From positions 1 through 59,541 of the forward strand of contig BLLU01000107.1 in the NCBI GenBank assembly GCA_011959105.1: a stretch of 59,541 nucleotides of DNA, read 5' to 3'. Positions 33,623-42,080 of the stretch are shown here, one piece after another. Origin of the DNA: Lachnospiraceae bacterium (GTDB taxonomy: Bacteria > Bacillota > Clostridia > Lachnospirales > Lachnospiraceae). Positions within the stretch are counted from its first letter, which is position 1. The number at the start of each line of letters is the position of its first letter. The notes under the pieces are model-generated. The model saw only the letters and a list, made by a program, of their open reading frames with translations, was not told the DNA's origin and ran no database searches. The position numbers and the translations under genes are program-made.

Positions 33623-35701
33623 TCACTTTCCCTTTTGGTAAAACGCTTCCGATGCCCGGAAACATTGATGCAGGCTGCCCTGGTTGGCCAGCCCCTTTAC
33701 CATGTTGGTACGACGGGTCACAAAATCATCCAGTTTCCCCATATATTCGTCCGCAGTGATGTTTCCGTCCGCCACCAGCGTCAGCCCTTTTTCCCAGCTT
33801 GCGGTGAGCGCCGGATCCAGGAGGGGCCGTATGGAGAGATTCACTACATCAAAGATCATCTCCCCCATCAGGGTGGGAGTGATCACCTGGGTTCTCTTAT
33901 TCAGAGACAGATATTCAATATTCACCAGCTTTTTCAAAATCTCCGCTCTGGTGGCGCTGGTGCCGATGCCGCTGCCCTTGATCTGAGCCCGCAGCTCCTC
34001 ATCTTCAATAAACTGTCCGGCATTTTCCATGGTCAAAATGATGCTGCCGGAATTGTAGCGTTTGGGCGGAGATGTCTCTCCCTCTTTGATCTCGTAGCCC
34101 CTGACCGAAAGACGGGAGCCTTTTTTCAGTCCCTTTAACAATGTCATGAACTGCTGATCACATCTCTGCTCCTCCTCGCCGTCTCCCGCCTGGCCCTGCT
34201 GCCCTGTGCCCTGGTCCTGGGAATCTGCTCCCGTCTGACCTTGCTGCCGATCCGCACTCTGCACCTGGGAACCGGTGTCTCCGCTCTTTTTGGAAAAGGA
34301 GTACTGCATCACTTTGAGATACCCCTCCTGGGCCAGCACCTTGAAATTGGCAAAAAAACTCTCCCCTGCCACTTTGGCCTCCAGCGTTATCTTCTGGTAC
34401 ACCGCCGCCGGATAGAAAATACTCAAAAACCGCCGGGTGATTACCTCATAAACCCTGGCAGACAGGGGCGCCAGACCCTGCAGACCGGCAAGGCCCTGCC
34501 CCGTAGGGATAATGGCATAGTGATCCGTGATCTGCTTGTCATTTACATAGCGGCTTTTGGCAAGATTTTTGCAGCTTCCCTGGCTCAGGATCTCTCTGGC
34601 AAAACCGCCGCACAGCCCATAGCCCTGCAGTCCCCCAAGATTTTTGTGAATCTCCTTGGCCACCGCCGTGGACAGCACCCTGGCGTCCGTCCTGGGATAA
34701 GTCACCATCTTTTTCTCATACAATTCCTGCACGATGCGCAGGGTCTCGTCGGGGCTGATCTTGAACAGCTTGGAACAATCATTCTGCAGTTCCGCCAGAT
34801 TATACAAAAGGGGAGGATTCTTGTTCTCCTTCTTCCGGGTGACGGACTCCATTACCGCATCGCCGGAAAGCTGGTCAATCAGCGCCTGGGCGTCCTCCTT
34901 TTTCTTAAAGCCGTTTTCCTTGTAGAGTATGGGCGACCCGTAATAGCGGCTGCCCTCCACGGCTTTCCACTCCGCCTCCAGTTTCCTTTCCTCCAGATCG
35001 AAACTGCCCAGCACCCGGTAAAAAGGTGTTTTTACAAATGCCCGAATTTCGCGCTCCCGCTTCACCACCATACCCAGCACACAGGTCATCACCCGGCCCA
35101 CGGAGATCACCGCCCGATCACGCTTGAGGTAATCCTTTACCGCCCTGCCGTATTTCAGGGTCAGCACCCGGGAAAAATTAATGCCCATCAGGTAATCCTC
35201 CTTGGCCCGCAAATAAGCGGCATCACTCAGGGCATCGTATTCTGACAAATCTTTAGCCTCTTTAATGCCCCGTCGGATCTCCTCTTCGGTCTGAGAGTCA
35301 ATCCATACTCGCTTCCTCTCCTTTCCCCTGACTCCGGACATCTGTTCCACCAGACGATATATGTACTCCCCTTCCCGCCCGGAGTCGGTACACACATAAA
35401 TAGTGGTCACATCCGGACGGTTTAAAAGGCCGCTGACAATGGTGAACTGTTTGCGCACATTGTCAATGACCTCATATTTGAACTCACGGGGAATGAACGG
35501 AATGGTATCCAAACTCCATTTTCCATATTTTGCGTCGTATACCTCGGGGTAACTCATGGTCACCAGATGGCCCACGCACCATGTGATAATGCAGTTCTGG
35601 GACTCCAGAAAACCGTCCCGCGAATTGGTATTCAGTTTCAAAGCCTTGGCAAATTCCTTGGCCACGCTGGGCTTCTCAGCTATAAATAAACTTTTTCCCA
35701 A
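33623..35701 (-). CDS. topB: DNA topoisomerase III
   Basis: 692 residues. The frame opens with the toprim domain at once (SLFIAEKPSVAKEFAKAL), so the start is TTG at 35701, with GGAG ten bases upstream. Toprim acidic residues appear in VCTDSGREGEYIYR. The catalytic Tyr lies in KMVTYPRTDARVLS at about residue 337. The C-terminal half has GIGTSATRAEIL and ITPTLMGEMIFDVV. A Gln-rich insert (QVQSADRQQGQTGADSQDQG) sits around 465-500. No C-terminal zinc fingers are present, unlike topoisomerase I. Type IA enzyme that decatenates DNA; standalone gene. The shorter family form, often on mobile elements, is the alternative. Confidence 0.9.
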   Translation of the reverse strand: MGKSLFIAEKPSVAKEFAKALKLNTNSRDGFLESQNCIITWCVGHLVTMSYPEVYDAKYGKWSLDTIPFIPREFKYEVIDNVRKQFTIVSGLLNRPDVTTIYVCTDSGREGEYIYRLVEQMSGVRGKERKRVWIDSQTEEEIRRGIKEAKDLSEYDALSDAAYLRAKEDYLMGINFSRVLTLKYGRAVKDYLKRDRAVISVGRVMTCVLGMVVKREREIRAFVKTPFYRVLGSFDLEERKLEAEWKAVEGSRYYGSPILYKENGFKKKEDAQALIDQLSGDAVMESVTRKKENKNPPLLYNLAELQNDCSKLFKISPDETLRIVQELYEKKMVTYPRTDARVLSTAVAKEIHKNLGGLQGYGLCGGFAREILSQGSCKNLAKSRYVNDKQITDHYAIIPTGQGLAGLQGLAPLSARVYEVITRRFLSIFYPAAVYQKITLEAKVAGESFFANFKVLAQEGYLKVMQYSFSKKSGDTGSQVQSADRQQGQTGADSQDQGTGQQGQAGDGEEEQRCDQQFMTLLKGLKKGSRLSVRGYEIKEGETSPPKRYNSGSIILTMENAGQFIEDEELRAQIKGSGIGTSATRAEILKKLVNIEYLSLNKRTQVITPTLMGEMIFDVVNLSIRPLLDPALTASWEKGLTLVADGNITADEYMGKLDDFVTRRTNMVKGLANQGSLHQCFRASEAFYQKGK

Positions 35702-35804
35702 ATTAATCTTGCTCCTGTATCCCGGCCGCCTGACCAGTGCCAGGCTCCCGGGCTGCCTGGGTTGACGCCCCGTTCCCCTGGTATTTCAACGCCTGAAGGG
35801 GCGC

Positions 35805-37532
35805 TTATGCCATTTTTTCCAGCAATGCTTCCATCTCCTGTACGGGAAGCGGTCTGCCGAAATAATAGCCCTGGATAACATCACAGCCGATGGCATGAAG
35901 ATACTTGTACTGCTGCTCCTGTTCCACGCCCTCCGCAATGGTCTCCAGCCCCAGCGTGCGCACCATGGAAATGATGCTCTCGGTGATCACCCGGGTAGCC
36001 GAGTCGGACAACACCGTGTCAATAAAGGATTTATCCACCTTTAAAGTATCTATGGGCAGCTTTTTCAGATAGGACAGAGAGGAAAAACCCGTACCAAAGT
36101 CATCCAGGGACACCCGTATCCCAAAGCCCCGCAGCGCCCGCAGTTTGGCCGTCACCTTGTCAAAATCCTCAATCAGCACACTCTCCGTGATCTCCAGTTC
36201 CACCTCCTGGGGATGTACCTGATAAGTGCTGAGAAGCTGCATAAGTTCATCCACAAATCCGTCCTTCATATATTGTATGGCCGACACATTGATGGACAAC
36301 ACCAGCGATTCCTCCTGCATATGCCGCCACTTGGCAAACTGCCGGATGCCCTCTTCCATGACCCAGCGGCCGATGGACACAATGGCCCCGTTCTGTTCCG
36401 CAATGGGGATGAACACCGCCGGACTGACCATACGCCCGGAGCCGTCCCGCCAGCGGATCAGCGCCTCCATCCCCCGCAGCTGCCGGTTGCCCGCGTAATA
36501 CTGGGGCTGGTAATACAACTCAAAGCTGCGGCTGTGAACGGCGTCTTTCAGTTGGTTCTCAATCTGCACATTCTGCAAAAACTCGTTCAAAATAGGAGTG
36601 TCAAAGTATTGGATGGTGTTCTTTCCCATATCCTTGCTCTTGTACATGACGATCTCCGCGCAGCCGATCAGTTCCAACGCATTGGAGGCCGACTCTGGAT
36701 ATTCCGCCACTCCGATGCTGACGGTGATATTGATCTCCTGGCCGCCGCTTAACAGGAAGGGTCTGCGCATGCGCTCCTGGATCCGTTCATGGACGCCGTT
36801 TACGGTTTTCTGCCCCGTGGGATTATAGATGGCCATGCAGTAAATATCACTGTTCAAATGGCACACAATGATATCCTCGCAGGACATCTCCTTCAAAAAG
36901 CTGCCCACCTGCTGCACCAGTTCATCGCCCACAATGATTCCCAATCCGTCATTTACCTTACGGAAATCGTCAATGTCAATCAGCAGTACGCTTACGATCT
37001 CCCGCTCTTCCTGGGCCCTGCGCACATACTCTGACAGCAGCCGCACAAAATAGTTGCGGTTAAACAGGCCTGTGAGGGAGTCATAATAAGCCATGTAGGT
37101 CAACTCCTCATTCTGCTGTTTGAACTTGGTGATATCGCTGATACAGATAATCTTGTCCTGGGGAATCCCGTCCTTATCATAATACACCCTGGCCCGGAAC
37201 TCCAGCCAGGCCCTTCGGTCCCGCAGCATGCACTCCGTCACGGCGTCCTGCCTCTGCTTTTTCTCCAGAAAAAGCACTTCTCTCAGGGGATCCACATAAG
37301 GTTCATCCACCATCTCGTACAGGCGGCCCAGGTCTTTCCAATCCCGAATGCGAAAGTTGAAAAAGCTGTCCCACTTTCCAAGCAGCCTGATTTCGCTCTT
37401 TTCGAAAGAGTAGTAAAGAAAGGCATTGTAGGAAGTCTCACAGACCAGGCGGTACATTTTTTCCTGTACGCTCAGTTTCTGATTTTTAGCAGTCAGCAAA
37501 TCCACTTGATATCGCAGTTCGTTCATGGTCAT
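35805..37532 (-). CDS. PAS-GGDEF-EAL protein, GGDEF degenerate
   Basis: 575 residues from ATG at 37532; the ATG at 37526 is also possible. Residues ~20-130 form a PAS-type sensor fold (LVCETSYNAFLYYSFEKSE, WLEFRARVYYDKDGIPQDK). The GGDEF domain has NSDIY where GGDEF should be, so it should not make c-di-GMP. The EAL domain is complete: GMEALIRW, SINVSAIQYM, EVELEITESVLI, SLDDFGTGFSSLSYLKKLPI, KVDKSFI and IAEGVEQ. It should act as a c-di-GMP phosphodiesterase. No membrane helix, so cytoplasmic. Second EAL-only protein in this window. Confidence 0.93.
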   Translation of the reverse strand: MTMNELRYQVDLLTAKNQKLSVQEKMYRLVCETSYNAFLYYSFEKSEIRLLGKWDSFFNFRIRDWKDLGRLYEMVDEPYVDPLREVLFLEKKQRQDAVTECMLRDRRAWLEFRARVYYDKDGIPQDKIICISDITKFKQQNEELTYMAYYDSLTGLFNRNYFVRLLSEYVRRAQEEREIVSVLLIDIDDFRKVNDGLGIIVGDELVQQVGSFLKEMSCEDIIVCHLNSDIYCMAIYNPTGQKTVNGVHERIQERMRRPFLLSGGQEINITVSIGVAEYPESASNALELIGCAEIVMYKSKDMGKNTIQYFDTPILNEFLQNVQIENQLKDAVHSRSFELYYQPQYYAGNRQLRGMEALIRWRDGSGRMVSPAVFIPIAEQNGAIVSIGRWVMEEGIRQFAKWRHMQEESLVLSINVSAIQYMKDGFVDELMQLLSTYQVHPQEVELEITESVLIEDFDKVTAKLRALRGFGIRVSLDDFGTGFSSLSYLKKLPIDTLKVDKSFIDTVLSDSATRVITESIISMVRTLGLETIAEGVEQEQQYKYLHAIGCDVIQGYYFGRPLPVQEMEALLEKMA

Positions 37533-37596
37533 ACCCCGTATCCGCCTGGGCGGACTCTTAATCAATCGTTAAAGTGCCTTTTGAATCTGTAAAATA

Positions 37597-38685
37597 TCAT
37601 TCCTTTTTGGTGATATATCCCTGGGCCTTCAGCAGTTCCGCACAGAGCACTGCGCCGCCTGCCGCGCCCCGCACGGTGTTGTGAGACAGGCCAACGAACT
37701 TATAGTCGTACACCGCGTCTTCCCGGAGACGACCAATGCTGATCCCCATGCCGTTCTCAAAGTCCACGTCCAGAGAAACCTGGGGTCTGTTATCCTCCTC
37801 CATATAGCGGATGAACTGCTTCGGCGCGCTGGGCAGTTCCAGTCTCTGAGGCTCTCCGCTGAAACTTACCAGCTTCTGAATCAGCTGTTCTTTGGTGGGC
37901 TTTTTGCGAAACTTAACAAATACCGCCGCCGTGTGACCGTTCAGCACCGGCACCCTGATGCACTGACAGGTAATCACAGGGCTGGAGGCAGGCACAATCT
38001 GGCCGTCCACAATCTCGCCCCACAGGCGCAGAGGCTCCTTCTCGCTCTTCTCCTCCTCTCCGCCGATGAAGGGAATAATATTGCCCTCCATCTCGGGCCA
38101 GTCCTGAAAGGTCTTGCCCGCGCCGGAAATGGCCTGATAAGTGGTGGCCACCACCTCGTAGGGTTCAAACTCCTTCCATGCTGTCAGCACCGGAGCATAA
38201 CTCTGAATGGAGCAGTTGGGTTTTACCGCCACAAAGCCCCTGGTGGTTCCCAGACGCTTTCTCTGGGCCTCTATGATCTTGGCGTGCTGGGGATTGATCT
38301 CCGGCACCATCATGGGCACATCGGGGGTCCAGCGGTGAGCGCTGTTGTTGGATACCACGGGTGTCTCGGTCCTGGCATACTCCTCCTCAATCTTCTTGAT
38401 CTCCTCCTTGGTCATGTCCACGGCGCTGAACACAAAGTCCACGCCTGCCGCCACCTTCTCCACCTCGTTGACATTCATCACAACCAAGTTCTTCACAGCC
38501 TCCGGCATGGGAGTGTCCATCTTCCACCGGCCGCCCACAGCCTCCTCATAGCTCTTACCTGCGGAGCGGGGGCTGGCGGCAATAGCCGTCACCTCAAACC
38601 AGGGATGGTTCTCCAGCAGCGCGATAAAGCGCTGCCCAACCATACCCGTACCCCCCAAGATACCTACCTTCAACTTGTCACTCAT
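37597..38685 (-). CDS. asd: Aspartate-semialdehyde dehydrogenase
   Basis: 362 residues with GAGGAGGAG upstream. Rossmann motif GILGGTGMVGQRF at 8-20, the catalytic Cys in KPNCSIQ (Cys158), and QAISGAGKTF are present. The length and PNCS pattern place it in the archaeal/fungal-type group. It makes aspartate semialdehyde for lysine, diaminopimelate, threonine and methionine. It follows argH at a distance of 124 bases and might be cotranscribed, since I see no promoter between them. Confidence 0.95.
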   Translation of the reverse strand: MSDKLKVGILGGTGMVGQRFIALLENHPWFEVTAIAASPRSAGKSYEEAVGGRWKMDTPMPEAVKNLVVMNVNEVEKVAAGVDFVFSAVDMTKEEIKKIEEEYARTETPVVSNNSAHRWTPDVPMMVPEINPQHAKIIEAQRKRLGTTRGFVAVKPNCSIQSYAPVLTAWKEFEPYEVVATTYQAISGAGKTFQDWPEMEGNIIPFIGGEEEKSEKEPLRLWGEIVDGQIVPASSPVITCQCIRVPVLNGHTAAVFVKFRKKPTKEQLIQKLVSFSGEPQRLELPSAPKQFIRYMEEDNRPQVSLDVDFENGMGISIGRLREDAVYDYKFVGLSHNTVRGAAGGAVLCAELLKAQGYITKKE

Positions 38686-38809
38686 CCTGTTCTCCTCCTC
38701 ATTTTCTGTTCCGCAGCTTCCTTCTGCCAGCCCATAAGCCGGCCCTTTTATCTCCGGCTGCCCCGGCGTCTGTCCAAGGGCTGCGCTGTAGGGAAACCCG
38801 CTGTTTAAC

Positions 38810-40225
38810 CTATTTGTAATTCGGCAGCTGCCAGTCTCTGGGCTGCCAATCCTCCTCCAGATATTCCCTGCTGATGCGGATTACCTCCTGCATGGCCTCC
38901 CTGCCGGGAGCGCCTACCGTCAGACGTTTCTCCACACATGCTTTCAGGGATATGGCTTCATAGAGATCCGGCCCGAATTTATCACTGATCCCCTGGAGTT
39001 CCTCCAGGCTCAGAGCATCTATGGCACAACCCTTATCAATACAGTATAACACAAGCCTTCCGATTATGCCATGGGCATCTCTGAAAGCCACCCCTTTGCC
39101 CACCAGATAGTCCGCCGCGTCCGTGGCGTTGGAAAAGCCGTTCATGGCACTGTCCGCCATCCTTTCCCTCCGAAAGCCCATGGTGCGCAGCATGCCGGTA
39201 AACAGGGACAGGCAGTTCTGGGCCGTCTCCATGGCGTCAAAGGCCATTTCCTTATCTTCCTGCATATCTTTATTATATGCAAGAGGAAGCCCCTTCATGG
39301 TGGTCAGCAGGGACAGCAGCGCCCCATACACCCGACCGGTCTTCCCCCGAACCAGTTCCGCTATGTCCGGATTCTTTTTCTGAGGCATAATGCTGCTGCC
39401 GGTAGAATAGGCATCGTCGATTTCCACGAATTGATACTCGTTGGAATTCCAGATAATGATCTCCTCACAGAAGCGGCTCATATGCATCATGATCATGGAC
39501 AATGCGGAAAGAAATTCGATGAGATAATCCCTGTCGGACACGGAATCCATACTGTTCAGAGTCGGTCCCTCAAAGCCCAGCAGAGCCGCCGTGAAGCCTC
39601 TGTCCAGGGGATAGGTGGTGCCCGCCAGAGCCCCCGCTCCCAGCGGGCAGTAATTCATTCGGTCATGGATGTCCTTCAGCCTTTGCCGGTCCCTTTTGAA
39701 CATCTCAAAATAGGCCCCGTAGTGATGGGCCAGGGTGGTGGGCTGCGCCTTCTGCAGATGGGTGAACCCGGGCATATATGTCTCCACATTGGCTTCCATG
39801 GTGTCCAGAATCACCGTCATCAGTTCCTTGAGCAGACCGTCCGTGGACACCACCTGCGCCCTGGTGTACAACCGCATGTCCAAAGCCACCTGATCGTTGC
39901 GGCTGCGGCCGGTATGCAGCTTCTTGCCAGGTTCTCCCACCCTCTCGATCAGATTAGCCTCCACAAAACTATGGATGTCCTCATATTTTTCATCAATGAC
40001 AAGCCGCCCCGCCTCCACATCCTCCCGGATGCCGGTAAGGCCTTTGATCAACTCGTCCCGCTCCTGGGACGTCAGAATCCCCTGCTTGGCCAACATCACC
40101 ACATGGGCGATGCTGCCCTCGATATCCTGGCGGTACAGCTTCCTGTCAAACCCGATGGACGCATTAAAGGCATAAACCTGACTGTCCGTGTCCTTGGTAA
40201 AGCGTCCTCCCCATAATGTAGCCAT
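38810..40225 (-). CDS. argH: Argininosuccinate lyase
   Basis: 471 residues. The fumarase/aspartase signature GSSIMPQKKNP lies at 276-286, with TGRSRNDQ at 105-112 and the THLQ motif at 155-158. It splits argininosuccinate to arginine and fumarate, the last step of arginine synthesis. No argG is next to it. Its promoter lies just upstream. Confidence 0.97.
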   Translation of the reverse strand: MATLWGGRFTKDTDSQVYAFNASIGFDRKLYRQDIEGSIAHVVMLAKQGILTSQERDELIKGLTGIREDVEAGRLVIDEKYEDIHSFVEANLIERVGEPGKKLHTGRSRNDQVALDMRLYTRAQVVSTDGLLKELMTVILDTMEANVETYMPGFTHLQKAQPTTLAHHYGAYFEMFKRDRQRLKDIHDRMNYCPLGAGALAGTTYPLDRGFTAALLGFEGPTLNSMDSVSDRDYLIEFLSALSMIMMHMSRFCEEIIIWNSNEYQFVEIDDAYSTGSSIMPQKKNPDIAELVRGKTGRVYGALLSLLTTMKGLPLAYNKDMQEDKEMAFDAMETAQNCLSLFTGMLRTMGFRRERMADSAMNGFSNATDAADYLVGKGVAFRDAHGIIGRLVLYCIDKGCAIDALSLEELQGISDKFGPDLYEAISLKACVEKRLTVGAPGREAMQEVIRISREYLEEDWQPRDWQLPNYK

Positions 40226-40278
40226 GCATTTCTCTCCATTCGTACTGTTTCGTTCCGTCCAAAGTAGAACTAACCTAC

Positions 40279-40307
40279 ATCATACCATGAATGGCACTTT
40301 ATTGCAA
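40279..40307 (-). promoter_or_regulatory. SigA-type promoter of argH
   Basis: Minus strand TTGCAA (40302-40307), 17-base spacer, TATGAT (forward 40279-40284), 54 bases before the argH start. A TTGCAA is its own reverse complement, so the same box could also be read rightward. I saw no ARG-box-like repeats. Confidence 0.6.
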
Positions 40308-40355
40308 GGAACGAATATAGTAAAGTAAATTCTAATTTTGAGAGGACTCACTTGG

Positions 40356-41120
40356 ATGGATAAAAATATACTGGAGTTGAAAAACATCAGCTATTCCTAC
40401 CATAGCCTCCATGGGGAGACCAAGGCGCTGGACCGGATCACCTTCGGGGTCCGGGAAGGGGAGTTCATAGCCGTGGTAGGCCCCAGCGGATGCGGTAAAT
40501 CCACGCTGCTGTCCATTATCGCCGGTCTTCTGCCTGCGGAGGACGGCACGATTCTGGTCAACAATCCTGACGGCTCCCTGCACTACCCCCGGGTGGGCTA
40601 CATGCTGCAGCGGGAGCATCTGTTTGAATGGCGCAGCATCTATAAAAATGTGATCCTTGGGCTGGAGATCAACCATATGCTGACCCCGGAACGACTGGAA
40701 TATGTGGATTCACTGCTGCGGGACTATGACCTGGAGAAATTCAAGGATAAGCGCCCCAGCGAACTCTCCGGCGGCATGAAACAGCGGGCTGCCCTGATCC
40801 GTACCCTGGCTCTGGAACCTCAGCTCCTTTTACTGGATGAGCCTTTCAGCGCCCTGGACTACCAGACCAGGCTTATGGTGTCCGCCGATATCTGCCATCT
40901 GATCCGCAGAACCGGCAAAACCGTAATTCTGATCACCCACGACCTGTCGGAGGCGGTAAGTCTGGCCGACCGTATTGTGGTGCTCTCCGGCAGACCCGCC
41001 ACCGTCAAGAAGGAAATACCCATCCACTTGACAATTCAGGACGATTCGCCTCTGGCCGCCCGCAACGCACCGGAGTTTAACGAATATTTCAATGAGTTAT
41101 GGGAGGAGATGAGGACATGA
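40356..41120 (+). CDS. ABC importer ATP-binding protein (nitrate/taurine/sulfonate type)
   Basis: 254 residues from ATG at 40356; a TTG lies 18 bases upstream. Walker A GPSGCGKST near residue 38, Q loop VGYMLQREHLFEW, signature ELSGGMKQRAALIRTL, Walker B LLLLDEPFSALD, and H loop ILITHDLSEAV are all present. This is the SsuB/TauB/NrtD-type layout. The permease gene follows with a four-base overlap (ATGA). No solute-binding protein gene is next to it, so the substrate is unknown. Confidence 0.9.
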   Translation: MDKNILELKNISYSYHSLHGETKALDRITFGVREGEFIAVVGPSGCGKSTLLSIIAGLLPAEDGTILVNNPDGSLHYPRVGYMLQREHLFEWRSIYKNVILGLEINHMLTPERLEYVDSLLRDYDLEKFKDKRPSELSGGMKQRAALIRTLALEPQLLLLDEPFSALDYQTRLMVSADICHLIRRTGKTVILITHDLSEAVSLADRIVVLSGRPATVKKEIPIHLTIQDDSPLAARNAPEFNEYFNELWEEMRT

Positions 41121-41929
41121 GCAAGCATAAAAAAGAATTGACAAAACAGGAGGCGTTTGTACGGCAGCACCGGCGGCATCATCACCAGATTGCCTTTTAC
41201 CGCATCTTTTTTTTCCTGCTGTTCCTGGCCCTGTGGGAAATCAGCGCCCGGCTGCACTGGATCGACAGCTTCTTTTTCTCCAGCCCCAGCCTGGTGGCCA
41301 AATGCCTTTGGGGGATGGTATTGGACCGCTCCCTGTTTGTGCATGTGGGCATTACCCTGTTGGAAACCATCGTCAGTTTCCTGCTGGTGTTCCTGATCAG
41401 CCTGTTTTCCGCCACGCTGCTGTGGTATTCCCAGAAGCTGTCCGAAATCACCGAACCTTACCTGGTGATTCTGAACAGTCTGCCCAAATCCGCCCTGGCT
41501 CCTCTCTTCATCGTGTGGCTGGGCACGGGCAGCACCACCATTGTGGTGGCGGGAATCTCCGTTGCCCTGTTCGGCTCCATTATCAGCTTCTACACCGGCT
41601 TCCAGCAGGTGGACAGTGAAAAAGTCACGCTGATCTACACTTTGGGGGGCCGTAAGGGCGATGCCTTCCGCAAAGTAATCCTGCCCGGCTCCATCCCCAT
41701 CATGCTCAGCACTACGAAAGTCAATATCGGCCTGGCACTGGTGGGCGTCATCATCGGAGAATTTCTGGCTGCCAGGCAGGGTCTTGGATACCTGATTATC
41801 TACGGCAGCCAGGTATTCCAACTCAATCTGGTGATCACCAGCATCCTGATCCTGTGTGTCATCGCCATGGGTTTTTACAAAGGCATCCAGTGTGTAGAGC
41901 ACCATATAAAAATACAGTTAAAAATGTGA
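41117..41929 (+). CDS. ABC importer permease (SsuC/TauC type)
   Basis: 270 residues from ATG at 41117, overlapping the ATPase stop by four bases. Five to six membrane helices (about 25-45, 80-105, 115-140, 145-165, 195-225, 240-262). The EAA-like loop GGRKGDAFRKVILPGSIPIM contacts the ATPase. It forms a nitrate/taurine-type importer with the gene before it, but the binding protein must be encoded elsewhere. Confidence 0.9.
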   Translation: MSKHKKELTKQEAFVRQHRRHHHQIAFYRIFFFLLFLALWEISARLHWIDSFFFSSPSLVAKCLWGMVLDRSLFVHVGITLLETIVSFLLVFLISLFSATLLWYSQKLSEITEPYLVILNSLPKSALAPLFIVWLGTGSTTIVVAGISVALFGSIISFYTGFQQVDSEKVTLIYTLGGRKGDAFRKVILPGSIPIMLSTTKVNIGLALVGVIIGEFLAARQGLGYLIIYGSQVFQLNLVITSILILCVIAMGFYKGIQCVEHHIKIQLKM

Positions 41930-41931
41930 GA

Positions 41932-41993
41932 TTGACTTTTCCTGCATATTATGCTAAACTTTCCACAGTGACGCTTCAACGCTTTAAAGCATT
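41932..41993 (+). promoter_or_regulatory. Promoter and operator of the symporter gene
   Basis: TTGACT (41932-41937), 17-base spacer, TAAACT (41955-41960), then AACGCTTTAAAGCATT (41978-41993), which is a near-perfect palindrome. A half-site GTGACGCTT lies just before it (41969-41977). The same layout and palindrome occur in front of the acyl-CoA ligase gene at 55429-55479. The transcript would start near 41967, so the palindrome lies just downstream of it, a classic repressor position. Confidence 0.7.
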
Positions 41994-42080
41994 AGTGTCT
42001 TATATCCGCGCCGGACACGCAGCAGCAGTCCCATGTGCTGGCCCGGTGCGGAACTCCTAAATACGAAAGGATATCGAACT

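Noticed and set aside
33623..35701. Integrative element or prophage around topB
   Set aside because: Shorter type IA topoisomerases often ride on such elements, but no integrase, relaxase or tail genes are nearby.
40226..40355. tRNA or small RNA gene in the argH/ABC gap
   Set aside because: Only promoter elements are visible; no cloverleaf could be drawn.
41932..41993. Riboswitch or T-box in the symporter leader
   Set aside because: The leader is short and shows only the palindrome near the transcript start; no antiterminator pairs or T-box bulge were seen.
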